From positions 1 through 49,856 of the forward strand of contig NZ_MUXF01000002.1 of the NCBI RefSeq assembly GCF_003063295.1: a DNA stretch of 49,856 bases, in the 5' to 3' direction. The notes below the pieces were generated by a model. It searched no databases, had not been told where the DNA came from, and saw nothing but the letters and a program-made list of their open reading frames with translations. This document shows, piece by piece, positions 9,075 through 18,764 of this stretch; position 1 is the stretch's first letter, and the number at the start of each line of letters is the position of its first letter. Position numbers and translations under genes: made by a program. The DNA is from Arcobacter lacus (GTDB lineage: Bacteria; Campylobacterota; Campylobacteria; Campylobacterales; Arcobacteraceae).

Positions 9075-10367
9075 TTATCTCCTTACTATTGAGAATGTTA
9101 AATTATTTATCTCTTTGTGAGATTTTATATAGTTATTTAAATCTTCAAGTTTTAGATTTTGAATTTTTTCTAATTCTTTTTTAGAATAATCTTGGTCTAA
9201 TCCTCGATAATATAGTGTAAATGCTTTATTTAATCTTTGTGCTAAAGTTTCATTTCTAAGAGGTTCACTTCCTAATAAAAAATTCTTAGCAGCTGTTAAT
9301 TCTTCTTGAGTAACACCATTTTCTACAAACTCATCTACTAATTTTGAAACTAATTCTTGAGCTTCTTTTGCCGTTTCATTTTTTGTTTGTAAATAACCAC
9401 TAAAATATGTATGAGTTTTATTTATAGAGATATTTCCATAAGCACTATAAGCTAAACCTCTTTTTACTCTAATTTCTTCCATCAATCTTGAACCAAAACC
9501 AGAACCACCTAAAATAAATGAAGCAACTTTTGCTTTATAATTCTTTTCATCTTTTGAATCTATATTAAATGAACTTCCAAAATAAATATAAGCTTGTTCT
9601 GTATCTCTTTGAAGAGTTTTTTCACTTTTTTGTGATTTAAAGTCTATTTTTTTTACTTCAGATTTTTCGCCTATTTTTAAATTTTCCAAAATAGGTTTTA
9701 TTAGAGTTTCTATCTCTTTTTGTGTAAAATTACCACCTGCAACAATAATCAAGTTATTTAAAGATATAGTTTTTGATAAAAAGTTTTCTATATCTTTTAA
9801 CTCTATTTTTGAAATAGATTCTATTGTTCCACTTGATGGATTTTCTAAAGCTGTATCTTTAAAAAGTAGGGCTTTTAACTGATTTTGTGCAATAAAGTCA
9901 AAATCATTTTCTTTTCTTTTTAAATATCCAGTTTGAATAGTTTTTATTTTATCCAAAGAACTTTGTGTAAAGTTTGGAGATTTTAGTAAATCATTTAATA
10001 AACTAACTGCTTTTTTTGATTGTTCTTTTAAACTTGAAATTTCAATAACAAATGTTTCAAATCCATTTGAACTATGGATTGTTATTGCATTTTCATCAAG
10101 TATTTGAGCAAAATTTGAGCTACCTAACTCTTTTGTTCCTTCATTTAAAATACTTGAAGATAAATTTACTAAACCACTTTTATCTTTATCTTGAATATAA
10201 CCAGAATTTTGAAAAACTAATTGTAAATTTAAAATTGGTAAATCTTTTTGTTCTTCAAAAATTATTGGTACTTCTGTACCTTTTATATTAATATGCTTTA
10301 TTGTAGCACTCATTAAATTTCCTTGTAAAATCGCTATTATAAATAAAAAACAGTATTTTATTTTCAT
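9075..10367 (-). CDS. M16 family peptidase-like protein, zinc motif missing
   Basis: A 430-residue periplasmic protein with a signal peptide (about residues 1-21) and two M16 (pitrilysin/PqqL-like) domains. Where the first domain should carry the zinc-binding HXXEH, it has [14 protein letters not shown] (residues 65-78), so no zinc site is seen. The second half keeps the R/Y substrate-binding stretch [19 protein letters not shown]. That pattern is typical of the inactive partner in two-subunit M16 peptidases. No second, active M16 gene is nearby. It may act as a non-catalytic chaperone or partner subunit. Same transcript as mqnC and gltX. Confidence 0.85.
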   Translation of the reverse strand: MKIKYCFLFIIAILQGNLMSATIKHINIKGTEVPIIFEEQKDLPILNLQLVFQNSGYIQDKDKSGLVNLSSSILNEGTKELGSSNFAQILDENAITIHSSNGFETFVIEISSLKEQSKKAVSLLNDLLKSPNFTQSSLDKIKTIQTGYLKRKENDFDFIAQNQLKALLFKDTALENPSSGTIESISKIELKDIENFLSKTISLNNLIIVAGGNFTQKEIETLIKPILENLKIGEKSEVKKIDFKSQKSEKTLQRDTEQAYIYFGSSFNIDSKDEKNYKAKVASFILGGSGFGSRLMEEIRVKRGLAYSAYGNISINKTHTYFSGYLQTKNETAKEAQELVSKLVDEFVENGVTQEELTAAKNFLLGSEPLRNETLAQRLNKAFTLYYRGLDQDYSKKELEKIQNLKLEDLNNYIKSHKEINNLTFSIVRR

Positions 10368-10370
10368 ATC

Positions 10371-11444
10371 TTAAAATCTTTCTAAAATTTCGTAAGCAGT
10401 ATTTCTTTTTGCAGGATATTCACCGATATCTTTTATAAGTCTTATCATTTCATCTTGATTCATTCTATTTGCAGCACCTGCTGCTTTTACTACATTTTCT
10501 TCCATCATAGTGCTTCCTAAGTCATTTGCACCAAATTTAAGGGCAAGTTGTCCTATATAGCTTCCTTGTGTTACCCAAGAGCTTTGCATATTTTGAAAAT
10601 TATCTAAATATAATCTTGCAACTGCAAGTAATCTTAAATATCTATTTGATGATTGAGGTTTGATTTCTGGATGTTCTTCTATCAGTTTTGTATTTTGACC
10701 TTGAAATGACCACATAATAAATGCTCTGAAACCACCCGTTTCATCTTGAAGTTTTCGTAAATGTTCCCAATGTTCAATTATTTCTTCATCAGTTTCAACT
10801 GTTCCAAACATCATAGTCGCTGTTGTTTTCATACCAATCGAGTGAGCAAGTCTATGAACTTCTAACCATTCTTTTGTATCCATTTTTTTTGGAGCAATTA
10901 TATCTCTTACTCTATCGCTTAAAATTTCAGCTCCAGCTCCAGGAATTGAACTTAAACCTTTTGCTTGTAATCTTTTTAGAACTTCAAGTTTAGATATTTT
11001 TGAAATTCTTGCAATAAAATCAATTTCAATAGCTGAAAATCCATGAATAGTAATTTGTGGATATTTTGTATTTATATGTCCTACTAATTCTTCATAATAA
11101 TCAATTTTTAGTTTTGGATGAACTCCACCTTGAAAAAGTATTTGAGTTCCACCAATTTCTAGAAGTTCTTCAATTTTTTGATCAATTTCATCAAATTTTA
11201 AAACATATGAATCTTCATCTTTTCCGTGTCTAAAAAAAGCACAAAATTTACAATCAACCCAACAAACATTTGTATAGTTAATATTTCTATCAACTATAAA
11301 TGTTGTTATTTTTTCAGGGTGAAGTTCAGATTTTTTTTTAGTTGCCATTTCACCTAACTCTAAAAGTGAGGCATTTTTTATTAAATCTAAAGTTTCTTCA
11401 TTTGTAAGTCTTTTTTTTAAATCGACTTCAATTTTTTTAACCAT
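10371..11444 (-). CDS. mqnC: Cyclic dehypoxanthine futalosine synthase
   Basis: A radical SAM enzyme that forms the spiro ring of cyclic dehypoxanthinyl futalosine in the futalosine route to menaquinone. The 357-residue protein has the cluster motif CWVDCKFC (CX3CX2C) after NINYTNV. It also has the MqnC-type stretches IPGAGAEILSDRVR and LQDETGGFRAFI; the latter separates it from MqnE. The start overlaps the bamA stop by one base (TAATG). No other mqn gene is in the window, consistent with scattered mqn genes in this phylum. Confidence 0.92.
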   Translation of the reverse strand: MVKKIEVDLKKRLTNEETLDLIKNASLLELGEMATKKKSELHPEKITTFIVDRNINYTNVCWVDCKFCAFFRHGKDEDSYVLKFDEIDQKIEELLEIGGTQILFQGGVHPKLKIDYYEELVGHINTKYPQITIHGFSAIEIDFIARISKISKLEVLKRLQAKGLSSIPGAGAEILSDRVRDIIAPKKMDTKEWLEVHRLAHSIGMKTTATMMFGTVETDEEIIEHWEHLRKLQDETGGFRAFIMWSFQGQNTKLIEEHPEIKPQSSNRYLRLLAVARLYLDNFQNMQSSWVTQGSYIGQLALKFGANDLGSTMMEENVVKAAGAANRMNQDEMIRLIKDIGEYPAKRNTAYEILERF

Positions 11445-13690
11445 TAGAAACTAGCTCCAAAAGAGAACTCAAATGAAGATGTATCATCACCTGGCTCATC
11501 ATCAAGTGCTCTAGCAAAAATTAGTTGTAATGGACCCATCGGAGAAACCCATTCTAACAATAATCCGGCTCCTGATCTCTCTATTTCATCAAATGAATCT
11601 TGACCAATCATACCATAATCATAGAAAACTCCCCATCTCATTTTTGCACTAGGAACTAATGGAAAACTCATTTCAGCAGAGTTTGCCCACATATTTTTAT
11701 ATGGATCTGTTTTCTCTCCTGTTTCATTTTTAGGGAAAGCATAAGATTTATAACCTCTTAATGTTTTAGGACCTCCTAAATATAAAGAGTCTCCTTGATT
11801 GATTTGTCCATTATCAAATAACATTCTAACTTGAGTTTTAAGTCTTAAAACCCAGTCTAACTCGGCTAAATCTTCTAATGAATAAAAGTATTTTAAGCTA
11901 GAAGTTGATTTTACATATTTTGAATCTCCACCAACTCCTGCATATTCTAAAGATGTATTTGCTCTAAATCCTTCTCTAGGGAAGTAGTAATCATCAGTAT
12001 TATCATAGTTAAGATAAGGAGTCACAGAACTATTTACATAATCAGTATCTTGAAATCTTTTATTTTCTGCAATAGTACTATCACTAGCATAATCATAATT
12101 TTCACTAACAAAATCAAGTTTATATCTAGTTCCTGCATAAAGATTTCTAACTATTTCTTTTCCTATTGCAACTGAAAAACCTTTTGTTGCTACGTCAGAA
12201 TCATATTTTGATCTATCAATTTCATAATCAGTTGAGTGAATTTCAACTTCTCCATTATAATCACTATCTCTTATTGCTGGATTTTTTAGGCTAAGTTCAA
12301 ATCTATTACTATGAGCAGACATATCTGTACTCAATCCTAAAGCTAAACCTGAACCAAAAATATTTACATCACTTACAGAACCACTAACCATAAACTTGTC
12401 ATAAGAACCATATCCTCCTCCAAGCATCAATGAACCAGTAGCAGCTTCAGTTACTTTTACGATGATATCCATTTTATCATCACTAATTCTTTTTTCTTCA
12501 ATTTTTACATCATCAAAGAATCTTGAACGTTTAAGTTTATTTGTAGAGTCTTTAAAATCTGTAAGGTTATATAAATCACCAGGCGCTAAATAAACATTTC
12601 TTCTTACAACTCTATCTAATGTTCTTGTATTTCCTGAAATTTTTACATCATTTATATAAACTTTTTTACCTGGAACTACACTAAAAATAACATCAACTAA
12701 TTTTGTTTCTTCATTTTTCTTTAAATCAAATTTTACTTCAGCATATGCATAACCTTGGTCTGCAACTTGTGTTTTTATGTAATCTTGGTCTTCTCTTAAT
12801 TTTTTAATATTAAAAGTTCTTCCTACAATAAGTTTTAATTCAGGATAAATTGTTTCAGGATCAACAATAGAAGAATCTAAATAGATTTTTATATTATTTG
12901 TTGTGTATTGTTCACCTTCTGTGATAAAAAAGTCTAATTTTGCTTGATTTGAAGCAAAATCAATATCCAAAAATGGTTCTTTTACTTGAGCATCTAAATA
13001 ACCTTTTTCATAATAAAGGTCATTTATTCTTCTTGCATCATATTTTAATTGGTCAATTTTTACTTCACCATCATTTTGTCCAAACCACCAAGAAGCAAAT
13101 TCAACTTCTTTATTTGCAGTAACATGATCGAAATCATTTTGTTCTAAATTATCAGCACCATGATAGTTTGCTTTTTTAATGATGATTTCATCACCTTTAT
13201 TTACATTGAAAGTGATTTTTAAAGAGTCTTCATTTAATTTTTCAACTTCTGTTTCAACAACAGAATTTATATATCCTTCACTCTCAAGCATACTAAGAAG
13301 CTTTTCTTTAGCTTCTTTTACTCTTTTTTCACTATACATTGAACCTTTTTTTAATTTGATTGCTGTTTTAAGAGTTTCAATATCTTCAGTTCTAGTTTTA
13401 TAACCTTTTATATCAACATTTGCAATAGAAGGTTTTTCTTTAAAAACTAATTTTAAATTTCCATTTTCATTTAAAACTTGAATATCTTCAAAATATCCTT
13501 GTTTATAAAACTTTACCAAAGCTTCATTCAATCTATTTTCATCGATTGTATCGCCAACTTTCATATCTAAAATTTCGTCTAAAATTTGTGGTGAAATTTT
13601 ACTTACGTTTTTAAACTCTATTGATTTTATAGTTTCTGCACTTAGTATTGTGGCACAAGCTAAAGATAATAATATGATTTTATTTTTCAC
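11444..13690 (-). CDS. bamA: Outer membrane protein assembly factor BamA
   Basis: Core of the BAM complex that folds beta-barrel proteins into the outer membrane. The 748-residue protein has a signal peptide (KNKIILLSLACATILSAE), five POTRA repeats over about residues 20-340, and a C-terminal barrel. The barrel includes SLYLGGPKTLRGYKSYAFP and ends in FSFGASF with a terminal Phe. I choose the GTG at 13688-13690 because an AAGGA ribosome site precedes it and the signal peptide then starts properly; an upstream ATG adds ten unlikely residues. First gene of the bamA-mqnC-M16-gltX-yggT-slt run, divergent from tyrA. Confidence 0.94.
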   Translation of the reverse strand: MKNKIILLSLACATILSAETIKSIEFKNVSKISPQILDEILDMKVGDTIDENRLNEALVKFYKQGYFEDIQVLNENGNLKLVFKEKPSIANVDIKGYKTRTEDIETLKTAIKLKKGSMYSEKRVKEAKEKLLSMLESEGYINSVVETEVEKLNEDSLKITFNVNKGDEIIIKKANYHGADNLEQNDFDHVTANKEVEFASWWFGQNDGEVKIDQLKYDARRINDLYYEKGYLDAQVKEPFLDIDFASNQAKLDFFITEGEQYTTNNIKIYLDSSIVDPETIYPELKLIVGRTFNIKKLREDQDYIKTQVADQGYAYAEVKFDLKKNEETKLVDVIFSVVPGKKVYINDVKISGNTRTLDRVVRRNVYLAPGDLYNLTDFKDSTNKLKRSRFFDDVKIEEKRISDDKMDIIVKVTEAATGSLMLGGGYGSYDKFMVSGSVSDVNIFGSGLALGLSTDMSAHSNRFELSLKNPAIRDSDYNGEVEIHSTDYEIDRSKYDSDVATKGFSVAIGKEIVRNLYAGTRYKLDFVSENYDYASDSTIAENKRFQDTDYVNSSVTPYLNYDNTDDYYFPREGFRANTSLEYAGVGGDSKYVKSTSSLKYFYSLEDLAELDWVLRLKTQVRMLFDNGQINQGDSLYLGGPKTLRGYKSYAFPKNETGEKTDPYKNMWANSAEMSFPLVPSAKMRWGVFYDYGMIGQDSFDEIERSGAGLLLEWVSPMGPLQLIFARALDDEPGDDTSSFEFSFGASF

Positions 13691-13760
13691 AATAATCCTT
13701 AAATTTACATTGTAGGGCATTAATATATCTAAATATAGTTTATATAAATATAAAGTAATG

Positions 13761-13766
13761 TATAAT
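13761..13766 (+). promoter_or_regulatory. Candidate -10 box of tyrA
   Basis: A perfect TATAAT 32 bases upstream of the tyrA start, in the short divergent gap to bamA. It is preceded by an AT-rich tract, as is usual for promoters in this phylum. Confidence 0.5.
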
Positions 13767-13797
13767 CACAAACGAATTTTACAAAAAGGTTATTACT

Positions 13798-14628
13798 TTG
13801 AATATTGGAATTATAGGTTTAGGACTTATGGGGGGTTCTTTAGCAAAAGCTGTAAAAAGATATGGTATTGCTTCAAAAGTTTATGGTTTTACAAATAGTG
13901 AAAAAAATAAAAAAGATATTTTAGATTTGAATTTGGTAGATGAATTAGTAGATTTAGAAACACTTAAAAAAGTTTCTGATGTTATTATTTTAGCAATACC
14001 TGTAGATGCTATTATCTCGATGTTTCCAAACTTTTTAGATATAGATGAAAATACAACTATTATAGATATGGGTTCAACTAAAGAGTATATTGTAAAAAGT
14101 ATTCCACCTAAAATAAGAAAAAACTTTATTGCAGCACATCCTATGACAGGAACTGAAAAATCAGGACCAAAAGCTGCTATTGATGATTTATATGAAGGGA
14201 AAACTGTTGTTTTTTGTGATTTAGAACAAAATGCAAATATTCATGTAAATAGAGCCTTTAAAATATTTCAAGAAATAGGTATGAGAATAGTAGTTATGGA
14301 TAGCGATAAACACGATATTCATGCTTGTTATATCTCTCATTTACCTCATATAATATCTTTTTCTTTGGCAAATACTGTTATGAGTCATGAAGATCCAAAA
14401 TCTATTATTGCACTTGCTGCTGGTGGATTTAAGGATATGAGTAGAATTGCAAAATCAAGTCCACGAATGTGGAGTGATATTTTCAAACAAAATAGAGAAA
14501 ACCTTTTAAAAGCTATTGAGTCGTTTGAAAATCAATTAGATGATGCAAAAGAGATGATAAAAAATGAAAATTATGAAAATTTAGAAGAGTGGATGAAAAA
14601 AGCAAATAGCTTGCATGAGATACTATAA
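13798..14628 (+). CDS. tyrA: Prephenate dehydrogenase
   Basis: Oxidatively decarboxylates prephenate to 4-hydroxyphenylpyruvate in tyrosine synthesis. The 276-residue protein has an N-terminal NAD-binding fold (IGLGLMGGS, residues 6-14) and an all-helical dimerisation domain. The family stretch AAHPMTGTEKSGP holds the catalytic His region, and SHLPHIISFSLA follows. There is no chorismate mutase domain and no ACT domain. The start is TTG, preceded by AAAGG; the first residues enter the Rossmann strand directly, so no longer start is expected. It converges with folP. Confidence 0.93.
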   Translation: MNIGIIGLGLMGGSLAKAVKRYGIASKVYGFTNSEKNKKDILDLNLVDELVDLETLKKVSDVIILAIPVDAIISMFPNFLDIDENTTIIDMGSTKEYIVKSIPPKIRKNFIAAHPMTGTEKSGPKAAIDDLYEGKTVVFCDLEQNANIHVNRAFKIFQEIGMRIVVMDSDKHDIHACYISHLPHIISFSLANTVMSHEDPKSIIALAAGGFKDMSRIAKSSPRMWSDIFKQNRENLLKAIESFENQLDDAKEMIKNENYENLEEWMKKANSLHEIL

Positions 14629-14645
14629 AAGATAAGTATCTCTTT

Positions 14646-15785
14646 TTAATTTATATTTTCTATCGCTTCAAAAACTTTTATTGCTTGAAAGTGCTCTTTT
14701 ACATCATGGCATCTAATAATTGAAGCACCATTTCTAATAGATTCTAAATGAATTGCCAAAGTTCCTGGAAGTCTATCTAAAATTTCAGTTGGTGTTATTT
14801 TATCTATCATAGATTTTCTACTTGCCCCAATTAGTAACTCATATCCAAAGTGTTTAAAATGTTCTAAATTTTTAAGTAAAAGTAGGTTATGTTCCAAAGT
14901 TTTCCCAAAACCAATACCCACATCTAAAACTATATCTTTTACTCCAAAACTTTTTACTTTTTCTAATCGGTTGTTAAAAAAATCATCAATTTCAACTATA
15001 ACATCTTCATAAAAAGGAGCTTCTTGCATATTTGTTTGATTATTTTGCATATGCATAATAACTGCTTGAGCGTTATATTTTGATACAAGTTTACAAACTT
15101 CATCATTTTCTAAACCTGTTATATCATTTACTATTTTAAAGCCATGATTTAAAACATATTCTATAACTTTTGGAGAAAAAGAATCTATGGAAAAATCAAC
15201 TTTTTCATAATATTTATTTTGATAAATAGTTTGAACTATATCTTTTAATCTATCAAGTTCTATATTTTCACTAACAGGTAAACTTCCAGGACGACTTGAA
15301 ACAGCACCAATATCTATTATATTTGCACCATCTTCTATCATTTTTTCTATTTTTAAACAAGCTTCAGAGTTATCAAATCTACTATTTTTAAAAAATGAAT
15401 CCTCATTTGCATTTAAAACACCCATTATTTTTATAGGATAGTTTTGCTCTTTTACATAATCTTTTAAAGATTTTGCTAACTCTTTTAATCCAAAAGGTTG
15501 TGCTAACTCTTTTTTTGCTAAATTCTCAAAATGTTTTGTAGTTCCTATAAGTAAGGCATTTACATATTTATCTTTGGCAATTATAACTCCATTTGGTACA
15601 GCTAAATCTGCTCCAATAGATAAAGCATCTTGTTTTAAAATATTTGCAGCACCAACATGTAAATCTTTTATATATAAAGTATGAAGTTTTGATTTTTTTG
15701 ATAAAATCGAAATACCGCCACTATCACAACCAAGATTTTCAAAAAACTTTTTTGAATTATTTAGTGATATTTTATATGTTTTCAT
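14646..15785 (-). CDS. folP: Dihydropteroate synthase
   Basis: Joins p-aminobenzoate to the pterin pyrophosphate in folate synthesis; the sulfonamide target. The 379-residue protein has an N-terminal extension of about 115 residues and then the TIM-barrel enzyme. The two family signatures are present in divergent form: IMGVLNANEDSF (120-131) and DIGAVSSRPGS (158-168). The long extension fits the roughly 380-residue Campylobacter form I remember. Last gene of the nudH-lysC-hobA-holB-folP run; it starts 11 bases after holB with an AAAGG ribosome site. Confidence 0.94.
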   Translation of the reverse strand: MKTYKISLNNSKKFFENLGCDSGGISILSKKSKLHTLYIKDLHVGAANILKQDALSIGADLAVPNGVIIAKDKYVNALLIGTTKHFENLAKKELAQPFGLKELAKSLKDYVKEQNYPIKIMGVLNANEDSFFKNSRFDNSEACLKIEKMIEDGANIIDIGAVSSRPGSLPVSENIELDRLKDIVQTIYQNKYYEKVDFSIDSFSPKVIEYVLNHGFKIVNDITGLENDEVCKLVSKYNAQAVIMHMQNNQTNMQEAPFYEDVIVEIDDFFNNRLEKVKSFGVKDIVLDVGIGFGKTLEHNLLLLKNLEHFKHFGYELLIGASRKSMIDKITPTEILDRLPGTLAIHLESIRNGASIIRCHDVKEHFQAIKVFEAIENIN

Positions 15786-15796
15786 ATAAAAACCTT

Positions 15797-16426
15797 TCAG
15801 TTTTGATTTTTTTGATTTGATAAATATAAAAGTAGAGTTGTAAGAACATTTATTGGTTTTGAATTTAGTTCCAATAATTTTATTGCTTTAGAAAAGAAAT
15901 CAAGTTTCTTTTGTGAAAGTTTGATTTTTTGATTATTAGCTTTTAATAAAAGTGATTCAACTATATCTTTTGCTTCTTGTTTAGAAATTTTTTGATTTTC
16001 TTGTAAAAAAGTATAAATATCTTTTAAATCAAGTCTATTTAAATCTAAAGATGACTCTATTTTTTGTTCAGATTTTTTTAGATATTTATATGGTAATCTC
16101 GAATAAATAGTTGGTAAAAGAGATGTTTTTGAATTTGTTATAAGTATAAAAACTATATTTCTAGGTGGTTCTTCCAAAATTTTTAAAAGAGCATTTTGTG
16201 CCTCTTTTCTAAAAGTTGAACCACATAAAAATAGATATTTTTTTTCACTTGTTGCAATAAAAGCTTCTTTAATAGTTTCATTTGCTTGAGCTATTAAAAA
16301 TTCTTCTTTTTCTTCATTTTTAATAACTCTTACAGAGTGTAAAGGATATTTTGGAAGCATTAAATTTAAAGTTTCTTCAATATTATTTACTATTAAAATA
16401 GAAGAGTTTTCAATAAAATCTAACAA
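15797..16426 (-). CDS. holB: DNA polymerase III subunit delta prime
   Basis: A clamp-loader subunit of the replicative polymerase. The 209-residue protein is short compared with the E. coli form (334). It lacks a P-loop, as expected for the non-ATP-binding delta prime, but keeps the conserved stretch LLKILEEPPRNIVFIL and LPTIYSRL. The short form is usual in Campylobacterota. The start is TTG at 16424-16426 with GGAAAA upstream, two bases after the hobA stop. Sitting next to hobA, it forms a replication pair in this operon. Confidence 0.87.
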   Translation of the reverse strand: MLDFIENSSILIVNNIEETLNLMLPKYPLHSVRVIKNEEKEEFLIAQANETIKEAFIATSEKKYLFLCGSTFRKEAQNALLKILEEPPRNIVFILITNSKTSLLPTIYSRLPYKYLKKSEQKIESSLDLNRLDLKDIYTFLQENQKISKQEAKDIVESLLLKANNQKIKLSQKKLDFFSKAIKLLELNSKPINVLTTLLLYLSNQKNQN

Positions 16427-16428
16427 GA

Positions 16429-16980
16429 TTAATTTTCCACATTTATTTCAGCAAATAATGAAGCACTCAATGTTTTATTATACAATCTAAACATTTGTAA
16501 AAGTTTCATATCTAACGCTTCATCATTTGATTTTAAGTTAAAAGCATCTTGTTTTTCTTCATCAAAAAGCCATAAAAATGAATTTTTTAAGACTTTTGGA
16601 ATAGTTGCTCTTATATCTTGTCCTTTTCCAATATACCAAAAACAATAACCATTTGGGAATGAAATACTTAACATATCTTTTATATATGAAATATCTTCAT
16701 CTGATTTTACATTATCGATATATTTGTAAAAAGATTTAAAATCATAATATGGCAAAAATGGCCTATTTAATTTTGTAGAGTTAATATTTGTTAAAGCATA
16801 CTCTAAAAACCACTCTCTATCTTTGTCTGTAATAACAATAACAGAAAAATTTCTTTCTAAAAGATTATTGATATTTTTAGATACTAAAGGCGTCCATTCA
16901 TATTTTTTTTCTTCTAGCCAAGGAGAAATATATTTATCTTTCCTTATTGTATCAACTGTCCAATTTAAAAATTCTTGCAC
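16429..16980 (-). CDS. hobA: DnaA initiator-associating factor HobA
   Basis: HobA binds domains I-II of DnaA and helps assemble it at the origin. It is the Campylobacterota functional counterpart of DiaA but not sequence-related in an obvious way. The 183-residue protein has the family pattern REWFLEYALTNIN, PLLxxxDF-like spacing (PFLPYYDFKSFY), and SFLWLFDEEKQDAFNL followed by LDMKLLQMFRLYNK. These align by eye with the H. pylori protein as I remember it. The GTG start follows the lysC stop by two bases. The next gene is holB. Confidence 0.88.
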   Translation of the reverse strand: MQEFLNWTVDTIRKDKYISPWLEEKKYEWTPLVSKNINNLLERNFSVIVITDKDREWFLEYALTNINSTKLNRPFLPYYDFKSFYKYIDNVKSDEDISYIKDMLSISFPNGYCFWYIGKGQDIRATIPKVLKNSFLWLFDEEKQDAFNLKSNDEALDMKLLQMFRLYNKTLSASLFAEINVEN

Positions 16981-16982
16981 TA

Positions 16983-18194
16983 CTATTTATCCAAATGATA
17001 AGCTTCATGTAAAGCTCGAACAGCAAGCTCTGCATATTTTTCATCAACAATCATAGAAATTTTAATTTCACTAGTTGAAATAATTCTTATATTAATATTT
17101 TCATTAGCCATTGCTGTAAATGCTTTTGAAGCAACTCCAGTATGAGATTTCATCCCAACACCAACAATAGATACTTTGCAAATAGATTCATTATAATCTA
17201 TATTTTTAGCTTGAGCTTTAAATTGTTCCATAACTTTTTTACAAATCTCAAAATCAGTTGTAGGAATTGTAAAATCTAAATCAGTTGTTCCATCTAATCC
17301 TCTTGTTTGAACAATCATATCAACATTTATATTTGCATCTGCAAGTGCAGTAAAAATAGCTGAAGCAATACCAGGTCTATCTGTAACCCCATACATTCCA
17401 ACTCTAATTTGATTTTTATCTAAAGCAATTCCACTTACAACTGGTTTTTCCATTATATTCTCTTCCTTTGTGATTAATGTACCTTCAACTTCTGGCGTAA
17501 AGCTACTTCTTGATACTAAATTTACATTTAATTTTTTCGCCATTTCTACTGATCTATTTTGTAATACTTTTGCACCTAAACTAGCAAGTTCAAGCATCTC
17601 ATCATATGAGATTTTGTCTAACTTTTTAGCTTTTGGTTCAATTCTAGGGTCTGTTGTATAAATACCATCAACATCAGTATATATTTCACAAACATCAGCT
17701 TCAATTGCTCCTGCAATTGCAACAGCAGTTAAATCACTTCCTCCTCGACCAAGAGTTGAAACTCTTAAAGTATCTTGTGCAATTCCTTGAAAACCTGCAA
17801 CAATGATGATATTCCCATCTTTTATTGATTTTTTCATTTCAGTTGTATCAATAGATTCGATTCTTGCTTTTGTATGAGCATTATCTGTAACAATTCCTGC
17901 TTGTCTTCCACTCATTGACATAGCTTTATATCCCATTTCATTTAAAGCAATTGATAAAAGTGCAGAAGTTACTCTTTCTCCTGAACTTAAAAGCATATCA
18001 ATTTCATCTAATTTTGGAGTTTTTGAATAATAACCAGCATAATCTAATAGCTTATTAGTCTCTCCACTCATAGCTGAAACGATAGCTATTACGTCATGAC
18101 CTTCGTCTTTTATTTTTTTTATGATATTTGCAACATTTTGTATTCTATCAAGTGTACCAACACTTGTTCCACCAAACTTAAGTACTTTTAACAT
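16983..18194 (-). CDS. lysC: Aspartate kinase
   Basis: Phosphorylates aspartate, the first step to lysine, threonine, methionine and diaminopimelate. The 403-residue monofunctional enzyme shows KFGGTSVG at 6-13, the kinase domain (SxLGRGGSDLTAVA type), and two C-terminal ACT domains from about residue 260. These ACT domains give feedback control by lysine and/or threonine. ATG start with AAAGGA upstream. Second gene of the nudH operon. Confidence 0.95.
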   Translation of the reverse strand: MLKVLKFGGTSVGTLDRIQNVANIIKKIKDEGHDVIAIVSAMSGETNKLLDYAGYYSKTPKLDEIDMLLSSGERVTSALLSIALNEMGYKAMSMSGRQAGIVTDNAHTKARIESIDTTEMKKSIKDGNIIIVAGFQGIAQDTLRVSTLGRGGSDLTAVAIAGAIEADVCEIYTDVDGIYTTDPRIEPKAKKLDKISYDEMLELASLGAKVLQNRSVEMAKKLNVNLVSRSSFTPEVEGTLITKEENIMEKPVVSGIALDKNQIRVGMYGVTDRPGIASAIFTALADANINVDMIVQTRGLDGTTDLDFTIPTTDFEICKKVMEQFKAQAKNIDYNESICKVSIVGVGMKSHTGVASKAFTAMANENINIRIISTSEIKISMIVDEKYAELAVRALHEAYHLDK

Positions 18195-18211
18195 CTAATT
18201 TTTTATCCTTT

Positions 18212-18709
18212 TTAAATATAACCTTCATTTTTAAAATATTTTATAACTTGTTTATAAACAGTTCTTTTAAAAAAAGTTATATATTCATAAATATTTTCAG
18301 TAGGCACAAATTTATACTCGCTAAATTCAGGAATCTCAGTATCTATGTTAATTGTAGCGCCTTTTTTTAATTTAACTAAATAATACTTTTGTCTTTGCCC
18401 GTCATAAGGATACATTTTTTTAGCAATAGCAGGAGGAAATTCGTAAGATACCCAAGTAGGATATTCTGCAATGATCTCAACATCTCTTGTACCAATTTCT
18501 TCTTCTAATTCTCTAAATAAAGCCTCTTTTGATGATTCTCCATCATCAATTCCACCTTGAGGAAACTGCCAAGCATTTTCAACGTCAGTTCTTGAAGCAA
18601 TAAAAATTTCACACTTATGAGGATATTTTGCTGATAGTACGATAGCTGCAACATTAGGTCTAAAGTTTTTTTTCTCGTTAATTGTTTTCTTTTCTTTTTT
18701 ATCAGTCAT
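18212..18709 (-). CDS. rppH: RNA pyrophosphohydrolase (Nudix)
   Basis: Removes pyrophosphate from the 5' end of transcripts or hydrolyses dinucleoside polyphosphates (older name nudH). The 165-residue protein has the Nudix box at residues 52-74 (G...E...RELEEEIG) and the typical AWQFPQGGIDDGE and WVSYEFP stretches. The first 18 residues are Lys-rich and unconserved. It heads the run nudH-lysC-hobA-holB-folP, divergent from hemW, the same arrangement I recall for C. jejuni. Confidence 0.93.
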   Translation of the reverse strand: MTDKKEKKTINEKKNFRPNVAAIVLSAKYPHKCEIFIASRTDVENAWQFPQGGIDDGESSKEALFRELEEEIGTRDVEIIAEYPTWVSYEFPPAIAKKMYPYDGQRQKYYLVKLKKGATINIDTEIPEFSEYKFVPTENIYEYITFFKRTVYKQVIKYFKNEGYI

Positions 18710-18724
18710 AAATATATTTTCCCT

Positions 18725-18730
18725 TATAAT
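18725..18730 (+). promoter_or_regulatory. Candidate -10 box of hemW
   Basis: TATAAT in the 55-base gap between the divergent nudH and hemW starts, 34 bases before the hemW TTG. Confidence 0.45.
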
Positions 18731-18764
18731 TAGCCAGATATTTTAAGATAATTAGGATTAAAAA

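Noticed and set aside
14629-14645. Terminator between tyrA and folP
   Set aside because: Only a very short GATA/TATC stem before a T-run can be drawn; too weak to list.
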